64,000 nucleotides of DNA from Jacaranda mimosifolia (Eukaryota > Streptophyta > Magnoliopsida > Lamiales > Bignoniaceae). This document shows, piece by piece, positions 36,107 to 49,522 of the stretch. Made by a program: the position numbers and the translations under genes. Under the pieces are notes generated by a model that searched no databases, was not told where the DNA came from, and saw only the letters and a list, made by a program, of their open reading frames with translations. Where the stretch lies: contig CM032128.1 in the NCBI GenBank assembly GCA_018894105.1, positions 16,535,001 through 16,599,000 on the forward strand. The letters run 5' to 3'. Position 1 is the first letter of the stretch; each line of letters opens with the position of its first letter.

Positions 36107-36119
36107 TGGAATTAGAGCC
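36107..36119 (+). other. Primer-binding site of element D-G, decayed
   Basis: TGGAATTAGAGCC, two mismatches from TGGTATCAGAGCC, two bases after the LTR end. Confidence 0.75.
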
Positions 36120-37690
36120 TAAATTCATGCTTTAATTTGGATTCTTGGATGATTGATTCATGTGATGGATTGATCTAAATCTCCAAATACTTGATCCAAT
36201 TTATGTATTGGAGTGTTTGGATGATGATTCATATGGCTCCCTTGCTTGATGAATTGAAATTAAACTAATATGTGTTTTAAGTGTTAATTCATATGTTTAG
36301 CATGTTTCAATTCATAATTGTTGATGTTAAATTTTGGTTTTTCATTAGTTGATGTTATATGTTGATATAGCATGTTATTAATGGCCATAAAGAGTTTTAG
36401 TCATTTTTGGATCCAATTTGATTGGAGTTTATTAGAGTTTTTTGAAGAATGTGGTTCTTACTTGAACTTGAAGTTTGAAGCATGACTGAGCACTATGGAA
36501 TTTCATTTTTGAAAGGTGTTTTAAATTTGAAATTTCATCTATATTGTGTGATTTGATGTTTAGGAGTTGTTATAAATTTTTTGGTGCACAAAAATTGAGC
36601 CAAAAATGAGATTATTTGAAGGTGACCTTGAAAACAGGGGTCTGCCGGCCCAGGTTGGGCACTAGCCAGAAAGCAGGCGTGCTTGGGGGGTGCTTGCTAT
36701 GTAGCTATGTGCCCAAGTCGGGCAGACATCGACTGTTTTTGGTCTTGCTCAAGTTAAGGCTTGTTTCTGTGTTCTTTTTGTGACCAAAAGTGTACTAAAT
36801 CATGCTAGATAGATGCACAAATGTTGTGTAAGTTCTCAAAATTATGTTTGTCATTTTTGATTGCTTTTAAAATCTAGTTAAAGTTAATCTTCAAGTTAGT
36901 GCAGAAATGAGATGCATAATTGTTATGCTTATTTTTGCTTGGGCAATTAATTGTTTATGAGATAAGCATTTAATTATAGGAATTGAATATCAATTCTTGA
37001 TTTATTTATTGTTCATTTAAATGTTGAATGGATGATGAATGAACAAGGATGATCATGAGCCTTTACTATTGATTTTATTTGTTTCAAGTTGTTGAAAAGG
37101 GTTGTATTGAATTGGGGCTTGCATTCCTCTTAGTTTCTATCTTGTAAATGTAATCAGAGTAGAATCACTAGGAGTGAGGATTTATTTCTCATGTAAATGT
37201 TACAAGGAACAAAGAAGACCATTAGAGGCATGAAGACCTATGAATGTATGGGGATACACTCATGTAATAGCTAGATTTAATCAATCCACTTAAATCAACT
37301 AAGTGGTACACCTATGGCTCTAAGTGCACCACTTGGTTAAAGCTCATAGTCATCCCACCCTAGGAGAATGCAAGGCGCATTTACTTATTTATACTTTCCA
37401 TATCTAATTAATGTATGAGATGTGTGGTTAGGATATAGAAACCCTATATAAGAAAATAGAATGGTGAGATCTTGGCAAGCAAGAAAATCCCTCAACTTAG
37501 AAAGTCTAAGTGCTTCCCAAAAATTAAGTCAAAATGGATACAAATTGAAAGGAGTTTTAATTAATCCATGCCTTCTATCAATAGTTTGTGGCATGACGAT
37601 GCTACCACATTTGTGTGAAGTTTCACTAGTCTTGGTTCATAGTTATGGTGGAAAGATGTGACTATATACTTAGCATATGATGCACCTTTG
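36120..37690 (+). mobile_element. Untranslated leader of element D-G, truncated
   Basis: Collinear with J's leader (13533-15130), including the GC-rich island (about 36640-36735) and the phrase ATACTTAGCATATGATGCAC at 37663. It breaks off there, before gag. The fourth palindrome site is degenerate here (about 37618-37640). Confidence 0.8.
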
Positions 37691-40442
37691 AGTTTAAGTC
37701 AAAAACCTATAGCAATCAAAATAAGATTGGTAAGATATATGTTCAGTGATCATTCAAAATTGATCATAAAAATGAAACAATTAGCAACAAAATTTTCACT
37801 TGTTAATTTAGAAAGTCGTGGTCGTTGTAACATTAATATGGTTGCTATAATTGCTTATATAGTGACCACATCATTTTGGTTGATAATGGATTGCATTTTA
37901 GCAACCAAATTGTTGGTCGTAATAATTTTTAAATAGCTACAAATAGTTGTCTTATGTTTTAGTGACCACATTGCGACAATAAAGTTTTTATTGCTGAAGA
38001 ATATCTTTTAGAAACGAAATAGTTGAAGGTTGTAAAGTGGTTTGTAATAGATTGCTTTTTAGCAATCAAATTATTGGTCATAATAATTTTTAAATGGTTG
38101 CAATAATTGTCCTATTTTAATGATCACATTGTGGCGATAGAACTTTTATTACTGGAGAATATCTTTTAGGAATGAAATAATTGATTGTCGTAATTTGGTT
38201 GGTAATGGATTGCCTTTTAGCAATCAAAATATTGGTCATTATAATTTTTAAATGGCTGCAATAATTGTCCTATTTTAGCAACCACATTGCAGCAATAAAA
38301 CTTTTATTGTTGAAGAATATCTTTTAGGAAAAAAATAATTGCTTGCTATTAACTTTAATATTATGGAAATTCTTGTTGCATTTTATATGATTTAGCAACC
38401 AAAAATTAGTTATTGGCTGCTGATTTATATATATTAGCAACCAAATAATGATTACGAAAATAGTATGAATTGGTTGTTACATGTGCTTGCATATTAGTAG
38501 CCAAATAGTGCTTGCATATTAGTAGCCAAATAATGTTTATCTAATAACAAGTTATTAAACTCATACATTGCTTATAAACCTCTTCAAATAGGAGATTGCA
38601 TGACATGAGTGTTTGAGCAAATAATCTCTAATAGGGAACAACATTAAATTAAAAACAAAAAATGGTTGTATTTGGTCAAGCTGGAAGCCCAATTTTGACC
38701 GCCACAAATCTGCTTCAACTTTGAGACCTCAACCAGCAAAATTGTGGCAGATTTTAGGGCAAACAAGTGAAAGTTCAAGTCTTCCAATCAGCACAATTTC
38801 TAGCTAAGTTTTGGACTTTCAATCTAGCTTCAGTTTCAAGGCCTTATTTCAGCATTAAATCATAAATAATAAATCCTCAGGGCTACCAGAGTTCGAGTCT
38901 GTGTGACAGCAAAAAATTGGAAAAAATTGCAGCCTCCCATTCAGTGCGGGTTAGATTTTCTATACCATCAAAACAAATAAATATTGGCAGCAAGTGAATT
39001 CCAGCAACAAAAGGCAACAACTACTGGAGACATTCTCTATCTCTCACATACACAACTACCAACTTCAAGATTCAATTGGCACTATAAACAAATTGAAAAA
39101 AATGGGCACCATTTCAGCTGAACCAAGGTGGTAGCAGCAAAATACAATGAATCCTCTAACAAGAATTATCAACATCCTTATCCCGGTTATTGGACTAGTC
39201 CTCAAAAGGATTAAGACTAGCTTGATGAAGAGAAGAGTTGTCAGCTTGGAATGATGATGATGATGATGATGATTGAGGAAGACCAAGGGCAAGGCCAACC
39301 TTATTATCATTAGTCACATTGAGTAAAAGAGACTAATTCAATCTGGGTAGAATATCTAGCGGTCAAGTTGTCATTATAACTAGACCCTGGTTTAGTAGAA
39401 ATAAAATATTAATCACTTTATTGCTCCACCAACCATAGTTTAAATGTTGGTTGGCTTAATTAAGCATGAAATGCCCAAGAACAAATTCAAGTTACCAGTC
39501 AAGAAGACACAAAAACTTAAAAGAATAGACAAAGGGAGAAGAGAATAAGGAGAAGATAGAAATAGTAAGCTACTATGTGATATTCCTCACAAGATTGAGA
39601 GCCTGATGTACAATTTCTAGGCTCTCTAATTTCTTACTCTTTACATGAAATATCAAACAACAATTAGCAAAGAGTTACTGAAAAGCTTAGATCGAAAAAA
39701 TATTCATAGCCACAAAAATTAAGAGGTTAGAAAGGGCTACAAACATAACAGCTTGAAGTACATATAATTAGCAAAGAGATGAAGGAGAAGTTGAAGAGAT
39801 AAATATGTAAGCATATAAAAAAAACAAAAATAAGGAAAGATAAAGAGGAACAAGAAAGAAAGTATGGTAACTCGTATCAAGCACAAAAAAAGATGTCTTT
39901 TGCAAGATTGACAACAAAAGTAAAAACATGATCTATTAGCTTCACATAGTTTTCATGCTTTTAGGTAAACAAAAAGCCCCACATACGGTACAAGGTTCAG
40001 AAAGTATTGCTTGTTTCATAAATTTTGAAGATTTCTGCTCAAAGAGTAGCACTTCTCTGTTGCAGAGAAATTATAAAAGTTTTGAGTCAACTAAAGTTTA
40101 ATGGATCCACCTAAGCATACAAGAGCAAATGGTGCACATATAGACTCCTCAATTAAGAGATAGTTACAATAATTAGGGATAAATTATTTTAGGAACTTTT
40201 TCTTTGGATGACCTACAGGCAAAGCAGTAAATTAGTTGAATTCATGACTATAATTCCAAGTGAGTTTGCATGTAATAGAGCAAGTATTTTTAGGCTTAGA
40301 CAGAAACTTGTACTCTAACAATATATCGTATGCTATGTTACTTTATGAAACATTTAAGTATTTCAGAACTATGGATGACCTCCCATCTGAGTTCCATATC
40401 CGCATAATCCCATGTTCACCAACTGTTATGAAATATAAAGAC
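37691..40442. other. Unidentified 2.75-kb insert (repeat array plus unique DNA)
   Basis: Not copia sequence. The left third is a diverged tandem array (see 37857-38345) followed by shorter repeats (GCTTGCATATTAGTAGCCAA twice near 38494-38540). The rest is unique-looking, with an (ATG)n run at 39251-39273. On the minus strand near 39310-39210 a frame gives KVGLALGLPQ, a Ser run and QADNSSLHQASLNPFED before a stop, which has a low-complexity transcription-factor look but matches no family I can name. The TTTAGCAACCAAA/TTGGTCG-type words resemble subterminal repeats of plant CACTA-like elements, but I find no TIR or target duplication. Confidence 0.4.
37857..38345. repeat. Tandem repeat, period about 159 bp
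   Basis: The phrase TTTTAGTGACCACATTGCG and its variants recur near 37955, 38114 and 38273, each followed by an AACTTTTATT...GAGAATATCTTTTAG phrase. A partial unit comes first at about 37857. Units include TTTAGCAA and TTGGTCGTAATAATTTTTAA words. Confidence 0.7.
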
Positions 40443-41805
40443 TGTTATAATAGTACCCTGCTAGCCAATTAGATTGGCCTTGTAAAAGTTATTTCCTCGT
40501 AAAACAATCTTGATTGAATGATATTCTGTATATTGACACCTTCATCTTATGTTTTATATTACTTCACTTGCATTTGGATGAAGCCCTTAGATCACACATG
40601 ACTACAGGACTTGGTCAGTTCACTGAGTGGTGATCACGAAATAAGTCTTACATGATCGTGATCTTATATCTTCCAAGTCATAGGATCTTATGAGACAGGG
40701 TATCTAAGATCTGGATAGACTTGCACTAACGATGCATAAATCCAAGAGTTGGATATTGCTCCATTCCATGAGCAATCTGTATGAGATGCGGGTGCATGTT
40801 AGTGGGTGCTTATTAGAGAACAAAGCACTGAAGATCCTCTGAAGAATCCACTAGATAGCCATAGTAGTCAATTCTCTCGCTTACGCTAATGCATATTATT
40901 AGTCCTTTGACCTGAGGATCCATAGTAACCTTGTGTCCGGTCCTCATGCTTTGACTCTTCCTTGACCACTTAGCGGGTCTTTCGGGTTGAGATTGGGTAT
41001 AAGCTGCCTGGTATGGAGGTTTGTGAGATTCAAGATGAAATCCGACTCCTCACTTTTGTTAAGGGCGAGTGCATCTCCTGTGTATTCTATAATGATCGAT
41101 TTCAAGAAATCCTTGCGCAAGGTTGTGTGATAATTTGGAAAAGGATTTTTTCAAAGATGAGGTCACACAAGGGAATCAAACATTGAGAATGGAAACATAG
41201 TATTGAGGCTATTAGGGAGCCAACAACTATCTTGCCCTAAGTCTCTTTTGGGAGATAGGAGATGAAAAGACCGTATTTGCATTATATGTGTAGAGTTGTG
41301 ATGGTTCTCCAGAATATTCATTTCGGCTAATTAGTTGGGCTCCATGGGCTTGAGGTTGGACATCAACCATGGAGATCAATTACTCTTCAATTAATGAGAT
41401 TAATTAAATTGAGTCCATTAGTTTGAAAGGAGTTTTAAACTAAAATGAATATAAGTTCAAAAGTCACAAAGAGTTGTGAGCCCATGTTTAATGAATGGTA
41501 GAACCCATTGGATCACACACAAAAGCCAAATAGCTTCCAAATTTAGTACAACAATTTTCTAAGTGTTAGAAAATTCACCTTTTGGTGACCAATTTTCAAG
41601 GTCCAATCCAACGGTCAATTTTGGTTTGATTAATTTAAGTGTTAAATTAATCGACTAATTTAAGTGTTAAATTAGACCAATAATTAAGGACTTAATTATT
41701 TGGTACCATGTTGACCATCAATTGGACAAGTTGACTTAAAGAGTTAAGTTGACTAATTTAACCTCAAGAGTTAAGCTTGCTTGATTTAAGAATTAAATCA
41801 AAGGT
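40443..41805 (+). mobile_element. Copia LTR 'E', 3'-truncated
   Basis: Starts TGTTATAATAGTACCC and follows the family LTR up to the palindrome-rich U3 part (about 41805), then breaks off. It may be the 5' LTR of a deleted element whose 3' LTR is F. Confidence 0.8.
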
Positions 41806-41931
41806 TCACTGACTATGGGCAGTTAAAACAGATCCACTGACTAAACCCCTATCGTAAAAGGTCTTCGAAGGACATCTTGAGAAGATGGTTCTTAAGGCTA
41901 TGGGCAGTTAGCTTCAGGGAAAGTGAGAGAT
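41806..41931 (+). pseudogene. Copia RNase H C-terminal scrap before LTR F
   Basis: Contains the codons for D-P-L-T-K-P-L and EGHLEKMVLKAMGS, the last residues of copia RNase H, then a purine-rich AGTGAGAGAT. This is the 3' end of an element whose internal region is otherwise gone. Confidence 0.75.
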
Positions 41932-44185
41932 TATTGGAACAGTGTCCAGCAAGCCAATTAGATTGGTGTTGTAAACTATTTCACTTGTGATACAATCTTG
42001 AATGAATGATATTAATAATACAACCATCTTTATCTTATGCTTACATTTACGTCACTGAAATTCGGTTGAAGCCTTTAGATCATACATCGACTAGGGGACT
42101 TGGTCATGTACTAGGTGGTGATTATGAAATAAGCCTTACACGATTGTGATCTTAAATCTTCCAAGTCATAGGATCTTAAGGGACAAGGCATCTAAGATTC
42201 AGTTATACTTACACTAATAATACATAGATCCAAGGAGTTGGATATTGCTCCGTTCCATGGGCAATCCCATATGAGATATGGATGCATGTTAGTGGGTGCT
42301 TGTTAGGGAACAAGGCACTTAAGACTCACCAAAGAATCCACTAGATAGCAGGAATAGCAAGTCGGCAGTGGCAAGTTCTCCCACTTACGCTAGTGCATAT
42401 AATTTGTCCTTTGACTTGAGGATCCATGGTAACCTTGTGTTTAGATCCTTATAAATTGACTCATCCTTCGTCACTTAGCATGCCGTGTAGGTGGTTATTG
42501 GGCATGAGCTACTTAAATATTGAGGTTTGTGAGATTTAAGATGGAATCTGTCTCCTCATCTTTCTAAAGGGCGATTACATCTCCTATGTATTCTATAATA
42601 ATCAATTCTTAGAAATTCTTGCACAAGGTAGTATGACAATTTGGAAAAGGAGTTTTCCAAAGATGAGGTCATAAAGTGGAATCAAACATTGGGAATAGGG
42701 ACATAGTATCAAGGCTATTAGGGAGCCGGCAAATATTTTGCCCTAAGCCTCTTTCCGGAGATAAGAGACGGAATGACCATATTTACATGGTATGCATAGA
42801 GCTAAGATAGTTCTTCAAAAGCATTTATTTTGGCCAATTAGTTGGGCTCCATGGGCTTCAGGTTGGACATCGACCAAAGAGATTGGGTACTTTTTAATTA
42901 ATGGAGATTAATTAAATTGAGTCGATTAGTTTAAAGGAGTTTAAACTAAAATGAGTACATGATATTTAAAAGTCACAAGGAGTTGTGAGTCAATGTCCAA
43001 TGAATGGTAGAACCTATTGGATCAAACAAAAAAGCCAATTACATTTCCTAAGTAATGGAGGAACTTTCTATACATTAGAAAATTGTCTCCATGGAGACAA
43101 ATTTTTGGGTGATTGAAATTGAGGTCAATTTTAGCTTGATTAATTTAGGTGTTAAATTGATCAACTAATTTAAGGAGTTAGATTAGATCAATAATTAAAG
43201 AGTTAATTATTAGGTGCCATGTGACCATCAATTGGTCAAGTTAACTTAAAGAGTTAAGTTAACAAAATTGAGCTTAAATAATTAAACTAGTTGACTTAAG
43301 AGTTAAATCAAGAATCAGTTAACTAAATTAAATTGTTTAATTTAATTAATGCTGAGAATATTCTTTGGAGGGAAAATTCAAATTATAGGTTCATATTAGG
43401 GTGTATTTTATTAATTTGAAATTAGATTTCAAATGTAATTGAAATGCACACAAATTCAAATTAGATTTGAATTTGCCAACTTAGCATGCAAGGCATGCAT
43501 GTTGGTGGTTCTCTCTCCTTGAGGAAGGTGTGACCTTGGAATCACACCATCCTCACTCTATATATGGAGATTGAGTGAGAGGGTGGCACACACATATCCA
43601 ACAAGTGAAGAATTAGATTATCACTTTTCCCTCCATTTTCAAGGTGTTTATTCATGTGATGAAAATCATCATCATCTTCTTCTTCTTCTTATCTCTACCC
43701 TAAAATTGGCCATCTCCCTCTCAACTCTTCTCTCTTTCTCCTGGTACAAGTGAGGAGTACTAGGATTTGGATTGGTGTCTGGATCATTTCGATAGAGGCA
43801 AAACACATGGTTTGCTAAGCCTTTGGAGATCCACCTACTAGACCAGTCTGTTGTTGATTTTATTCTAGGAGATCCAGAAGAAGTTTTAGGATGAAATTTA
43901 TTCCAGCAACTTCCTTAAGGTGTTAAGCATGTACTGGAATTTTTTCAGCAATTTTGGAGAGTTCTGAATTTGTCCAAAACTGTTTGCTTCCAGCTGCGCC
44001 ACTACTTGGGAGATTCTATTTGAAAAATGAATTCTTCAATCTACCTTTGGATTTAACTAATCAAGGTAACTCTGCAACCAAATCTAAATCCTAAAGCATG
44101 TTTAGATCCTTGGTTGCTTGTAAGCACTAGTTTATTTAAGCTTTTGAAGTTTTATTATTGAATTCTAGTGCCTTACTTGTTTTCA
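41932..44185 (+). mobile_element. Copia 3' LTR 'F', 2254 bp
   Basis: Starts TATTGGAACAGTG (family TGTTGG with a change) after a polypurine tract and ends CCTTACTTGTTTTCA. It is followed by copia RNase H sequence of the host element D-G, in frame with a conserved position, so the E-F element was inserted into D-G's RNase H. The flanks AAGAC (left of E) and CTAGC (right of F) do not match. Confidence 0.85.
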
Positions 44186-44465
44186 CTAGCATATCTGAGC
44201 ATGTGGTTGTCTTCTGTGACAACAACAGTGCAGTAGCACAAGCTAAGGAGCTAAGATCTCATCAGTGATCCAAGCACATTTTGAGGCGATGTCATTTAAT
44301 CTGGGAGATCATTGATAAAGACAACATTAGAGTGGAAAGAGTTGTCTCAAAAGAGAATATAACAGATCCACAGACTAAACCCCTATTGCAAAAGGCATTT
44401 GAAGGACATCTTGAGAAGATGGGTCTTAAGATTATGGGGAATTGGCTTTAGGGCCAGTGGGAGAT
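44186..44465 (+). pseudogene. Copia D-G RNase H C-terminus and polypurine tract
   Basis: Reads CDNNSAVAQAKELRSHQ, a stop, SKHILRRCHLIWEIIDKDNI, then RVERVVSKENITDPQTKPLL and EGHLEKMGLKIMGNWL, ending at AGTGGGAGAT. This is the only coding part left of D-G. Confidence 0.85.
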
Positions 44466-44656
44466 TGTGGGAATAGTGCCCCTCAAGCCAACAAGATTGG
44501 CATGTAAACTTTTTCACTTGTGATACAATCTTGATTGAACGATATTGATTTTACATGGCCATCTTCATCTTATGCTTATATTACTTCACTAACATTTGGT
44601 TGAAACCCTTAGATCACATAAGATTACGGGACTTGGTCATGCACTGGGTGGTGATT
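44466..44656 (+). mobile_element. Copia 3' LTR 'G', first segment
   Basis: Starts TGTGGGAATAGTGCCCC after the polypurine tract. It is split by LTR H at 44657. Confidence 0.85.
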
Positions 44657-45966
44657 TATTGGAATAGTGACCTACAAGCCAATTAGATTGGCATTGTAAA
44701 CTATTTCACTCGTGATACAATCTTGATTGCATGATATTATTGATATAGACATCATTATCTTATGCTTATATTTACTTCACTAGCATTTAGTTGAAGCCCT
44801 TAGATAACACAAGACTACGGGACTTGGTCACGCACTGGGTGGTGATCATAAAATAAGTTTTACATGGTCGTGATCATAAATCTTCTAAGTCATAGAATTT
44901 TATGAGATAGGGTATTTAAGATCCAGATTGACTTTTAGTAACGATGCATAGATCCAATGAGCTAAATTGGATCAATAATTAAAGGGTTAATTATTTGGTG
45001 CCATGTGACCATCAATTAGTCAAGTCAACTCAAAGAGTTAAGTTAACAAAATCAAGCTTAAGGAGTTAAGTTAGTTGACTTAAGAGTTACGTCAAAGATT
45101 AATTAATTAAATTAAAATATTTAATTTAATTAATGAGAAGAATATTTTTTGGAGGGAAAATTGAAATGATAGTATCATTTTAGTGTATCATTTAATTAAT
45201 TTGAAATTAGATTTTAAATGTAATTGAAATACACACAAAATTCAAATTAGATTTGAATTTGCCAACTACGCATGCAAGGCATGCATATTGGTGGTCCCTT
45301 CCCTTGAAGAAGGCGTGATGCCACCTTGGCATCACACCATCCTTACTTTATATATAGATATAGAGTGAATGGGGCAGATCTTGCAATCTTGCAAGTAAAG
45401 AATTAGATTCTCACTTTTTCCTCCATTTTCAAGGTGTTCATTCATATGTTGAAGATCACATTCCTCTTCTTCTACCTACCCAAAAATCGGCCATCTCCCT
45501 CTCAACTCTCCCCTCTTTCTCCAGCTAAAAGTGAGGAGTAGTAGGAATTGGATTGGTGTGTGGATCATTTCGATAGAGGCAAAACATATGGTTTACTAAG
45601 CATTTGAAGATCCACCTGCGAGACCAGTCTTTTGTTGATTTTATTCTAGGAGATCCAGAAGTAGTTTCATGCTGAAATGTATTCTAGTAGCTTTCTCAAG
45701 GAATTGAGCATATACAGGAATTTTTTCAATATTTTTTGAGAGTTTTGAATCGGTCAAAAATCACTTGCTTCTAGCTGCACCACTATCTGGTAGGTTTTGT
45801 ATGAAGAAGGAGTTCTTCAATCCACCTTTGGATTTTGCTTTCCAAGGTAACTCTTCAACCAAATCTAAATCCTAAAGCTTGTTTAGATCCTCGGTTTCTT
45901 GTAAGCACTAGTTTATTTAAGCTTTTGAAGTTTTATTATTGGATCCTAGTACTTTACTTGCTTTCA
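44657..45966 (+). mobile_element. Solo copia LTR 'H', internally deleted, nested in LTR G
   Basis: Starts TATTGGAATAGTGACC and ends CTTTACTTGCTTTCA, with target copies TGATT (44652-44656) and TGATC (45967-45971). Near 44949 the text jumps from the U3 start to the palindrome-rich part, a deletion of roughly 0.9 kb relative to LTR J. Confidence 0.85.
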
Positions 45967-47845
45967 TGATCATGAAATAAGTCTTATATAGTCGTGATCT
46001 TAAATCTTTCAAGTCGTAGGATCTTATAAGATAGAGCATTTAAGATTCAGATAGATTTGCACTACAATGCATAAACCTAAGAGTTATATATTGCTTCGTT
46101 TCATGAGCAATCCATGTGAGACATGGGCATATGTTAGAGAACAAGTTCACTGAAGGCCCGCCCGAAAAATCCACTAGATAGCTATAGTGGCAAGTTTCTA
46201 GATTACGCTAGTGTATATTATTAATCCTTTAACCTGAGGATCCATGGTAATCTTGTGTTCAGGTCCTTATACTTTGACTTTTCCTTGACCACATAACGGG
46301 TCTTTCGGGTTGAGGTTGGATACGAGCTACTTAGAGACATGGAGGTTTGTGAGATCCAAGATGGGATCCGACTCCTCATCGTTGTGAAGGGTGAGTGCAT
46401 CTCCTATGTGTTCTATAATGATCGATTCCACGAAATCTTTTCGCAAGGTAGTATAACAATTTGGAAAAAGGCATTCTATAAAGTTGAGGTCATAAAGGGA
46501 TATCGAACATTGGAATAGAAATATAGTATCGAAGTTATTAGAGATGAGACAGAAGGACTGTATTTGCATGGTAAGCGTAGAGCTATAATGGTTCTCCAAA
46601 AGCATTCATTTCGGCTAATTAGTTGGGCTCCATAGGCTTGAGGTTGGACATTGAACATAGAGATTGGTTACTCTTCAATTAATGAGATTAATTGAATTAA
46701 GTCATTAGTTTAAAAGAGTCTAGACTAGTATGAATATATGATATTCTATAAATCACAAGAGTTGTGGACCTATGTCTAATGAATAGTAGAACCTAATGGG
46801 TTACACATAAAAGCCAATTGGAAATCCTACTTGATGAAAGGGAATTTTCTAAGAGTTAGAAAGATTCCACCTTGATTGATTTTTGGAGGTAGACAATTGA
46901 CCAATTTTTTGGTCATGTTGGCTAGATCAATTTAATTGTTAAATTGATTTAAATAATTTAAGGAGTTAAATTAGACCAATTAAATTAAGAGTTAATTTAA
47001 TTGGTACCACATGAATATCAATTGGCCAAGCTAATTAACTTAAAAGTTAAGTCAAAGGTTAATTAATTAAATTAAATAAAGAATCAATTTTAGAGGGACA
47101 ATTCGAATGAAATGTTTATTTGGAGTGTAATTAGAATTTATTTGGATGACATTTCATAGATTCCAAATGAAATCCAAATGCACATCAAATTAAACTTAAG
47201 CTTCACACTTTCCTCACTCTATATATAGATATAGGGGAGTGGTTGACCATGCATGAAAAACACACAAGCATTTAATTGTTAGATTTTTTCTTTTCCTCCA
47301 ATTTTGCATGTGTTGCATTATGTGTTAAAGCTTTACATTTTTCTTCATATATTATCTCCAAACTTTGACCTTCATCCTCTTATATCTCTTCCTTGTTTTC
47401 CAGCTAACATAGAAAAGTATTGGATTGTCCATTGGTGTGTGGATCTTATCATTAGAGGCAAAACAATTGGATAGCTACCTTTTTGGAGATCCTCTGTTTG
47501 GGCAGTAAATTGGAGCAATTTCTAGAGGCATCTCAAAATTTTTGATTTGGTTGATTTTTCTACTGTAGATTCACCAAGGTGTTGCTGATCTTATGTCCAA
47601 ATTTTAGCCAATTCCAATGAGTTTTGGTTAGGCAAACGTTGTCCACAATCTGCTGCGGCAGGGGAGACTGGATTGAAGTAGTTCAAGCTAGTCTTCATCA
47701 TTTTGGTTGGATTTTGCTTTTAAGGTAATTTTCTAACCTAAATCCACTTTACTAGCATGAATTAGATCCTTGGGAAGGTGTGATCAAGTTTGATTTCAAT
47801 TTTTAAATGTTTTATAAATGGATCCTTCGCTCACACCTTCTTTCA
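45967..47845 (+). mobile_element. Copia 3' LTR 'G', second segment
   Basis: Continues G after the TGATC target copy to the end CACACCTTCTTTCA, followed by CCACA (47846-47850), the right target copy of the D-G insertion. It carries the same U5 version as LTR D but is visibly diverged from it, so the insertion is not recent. Confidence 0.88.
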
Positions 47846-48508
47846 CCACAAACTTACATAAGTTAGATCTACTATCCAACTTGTCTCCCACTAACCACTT
47901 GACATAAGCGAGAGGACCCCAAACTTTTAGATAAGAGTAAGAAGGTACTTTGCCATACCACATCTCATGTAGTGTCTTTGGTATCGACTTTGAGGGTACT
48001 AAATTTAGTAGCCTCGCTGCCGTTTCTATGGTGTATCCCCAAAAAGATATAGGCACATTGGTAAAGCTCATCATGGAACGCACCATGTCGAACAAGGTAC
48101 GGTTTCTCCTATCTATTCCATTATGTTTGGGTGTGCCGTGTGGAGTCCATTGAGTAAGAATCCCATTCTCATTTAGATAATCCAAGAATTTGGTACTCAA
48201 GTATTCTATTCCTTGATCCGATCGAAGAGATTTAATACTTAGTCCTAATTGCTTTTCTACTTCATTCCTATACTCTTTAAACTTTTCAAAAGTTTCAAAC
48301 TTGTACTTCATAAGATACACGTGTTCGAACCGAGTATGATTATTGGTGAAGATGAAGTAAGAAAAGCCACCTTTAGCACTAACTCTTAGTGGTCCACAAA
48401 CATCCGTATGGATCAAATCTAAAGGACTTATGCTTTGCTCCATTTGTCTTACAAAATGAGCTTTGGTCATTTTTGCCTTTAAACAAGATTCACAAGTAGG
48501 AAGATCCT
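47846..48508 (-). pseudogene. Copia M integrase core
   Basis: The minus strand reads EDLPTCESCLKAKMTKAHF (the C-C half of the HHCC zinc domain), then SPLDLIHTDVCGPLRVSAKG with the first catalytic Asp, then HVYLMKYKFETFEKFKEYRN and LRSDQGIEYLS with the second Asp. In the third catalytic block a 3-base deletion turns V-A-E-R-R-N into I-D-R-R-N, losing the catalytic Glu. Then NVPISFWGYTIETAARLLN and KVWGPLAYVKWLVGDKLDS follow. The frame is otherwise open for more than 200 codons. It is cut on the left by element D-G and on the right by the CACTA element. Confidence 0.92.
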
Positions 48509-48525
48509 CACTACTAGAAAAAAGG

Positions 48526-49110
48526 TTATTGAGACACACTATATTGTAACACTTTCAATCTTAAGACACTTTATGTGGTGTCTCATAGGGAGATGTCACA
48601 ATATCTTATTATGACACTCAAAGTGTCTCAATAACATAGCTTGTTATGACAGATAAAGTTGTCTCTATAGACCATACTATTGTGACACTAAATTATGTCA
48701 CTAAATATATTTTCAACTTCCTTAACCGTCAAATTTTATGTCACTTTAAAGTCTCTACCCATTATATTAAAACATTTTTTAATATCTCAATAAACTACCT
48801 TTCTAGACATAGAAATGTGTCCACATGGTGGTCATATTCAAACACTTAAATGTGTCTTTATATATATATAGATATAGATATAATATTATGACACTTTGGG
48901 GTGTTCCAATAAATAACATTTCTAGACTATATAAAGTGCTCTTATAGACTTTTATAGACACTTCAATGTGTCCATATAGACTCCTATTAGATTCCTAAAA
49001 GTGTGTCTACAAACTTATATTAAACATAAAAATGTCCTATAAAAGTGATATAATGACATCTTTTAGGTCAATCTAAATGTTTAATTACACCTATAAGTGT
49101 CACTACACAT
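48526..49110. repeat. CACTA left subterminal repeats
   Basis: Many short copies of TATTGAGACAC, AAGTGTCTCAATA and TTATGACACT in both orientations, the expected binding region for the element's DNA-binding protein. Confidence 0.75.
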
Positions 49111-49522
49111 GAAGAAATCCTTCTCTAAAATTATAATTCATTTAATAAAAAATATTTCAACAGATTAACGCAATTATGACATATATCATTAATTTTATCC
49201 GAAGTGCCTCCATCAAACAAGATAAAAACTCATAGAGAAAATATTAACTAAAAGTTACTCTATATAGTTCAAATCTAAAACCACATTAAACAAGGAGGAT
49301 TCAAAACCCAAAAAAAGTTCCTACCATTCATGATCACAAGTCTCAAAATGATAAAAATCAGAATTTTAGTTCAAGAAGTCAAATATTCTGTCCAAATATA
49401 ATATAGAATAATATGCTTTACTCCATCTAAACTTCAAAGGTAGTTCTTTTCAACAAAAGAAGCTTTCCATCATTCTTCATCTAACGAAACTTATAAAGTC
49501 AAACAAAAAACATGAACTTAAG

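Noticed and set aside
39065..39310. Frame with seven consecutive His residues
   Set aside because: The His run comes from the (ATG)n microsatellite on the other strand, and the frame has no other protein-like feature.
40443..44185. E-F as a complete element with target copies
   Set aside because: AAGAC on the left and CTAGC on the right do not match, and E is truncated. A later deletion or recombination must have removed the original left flank.
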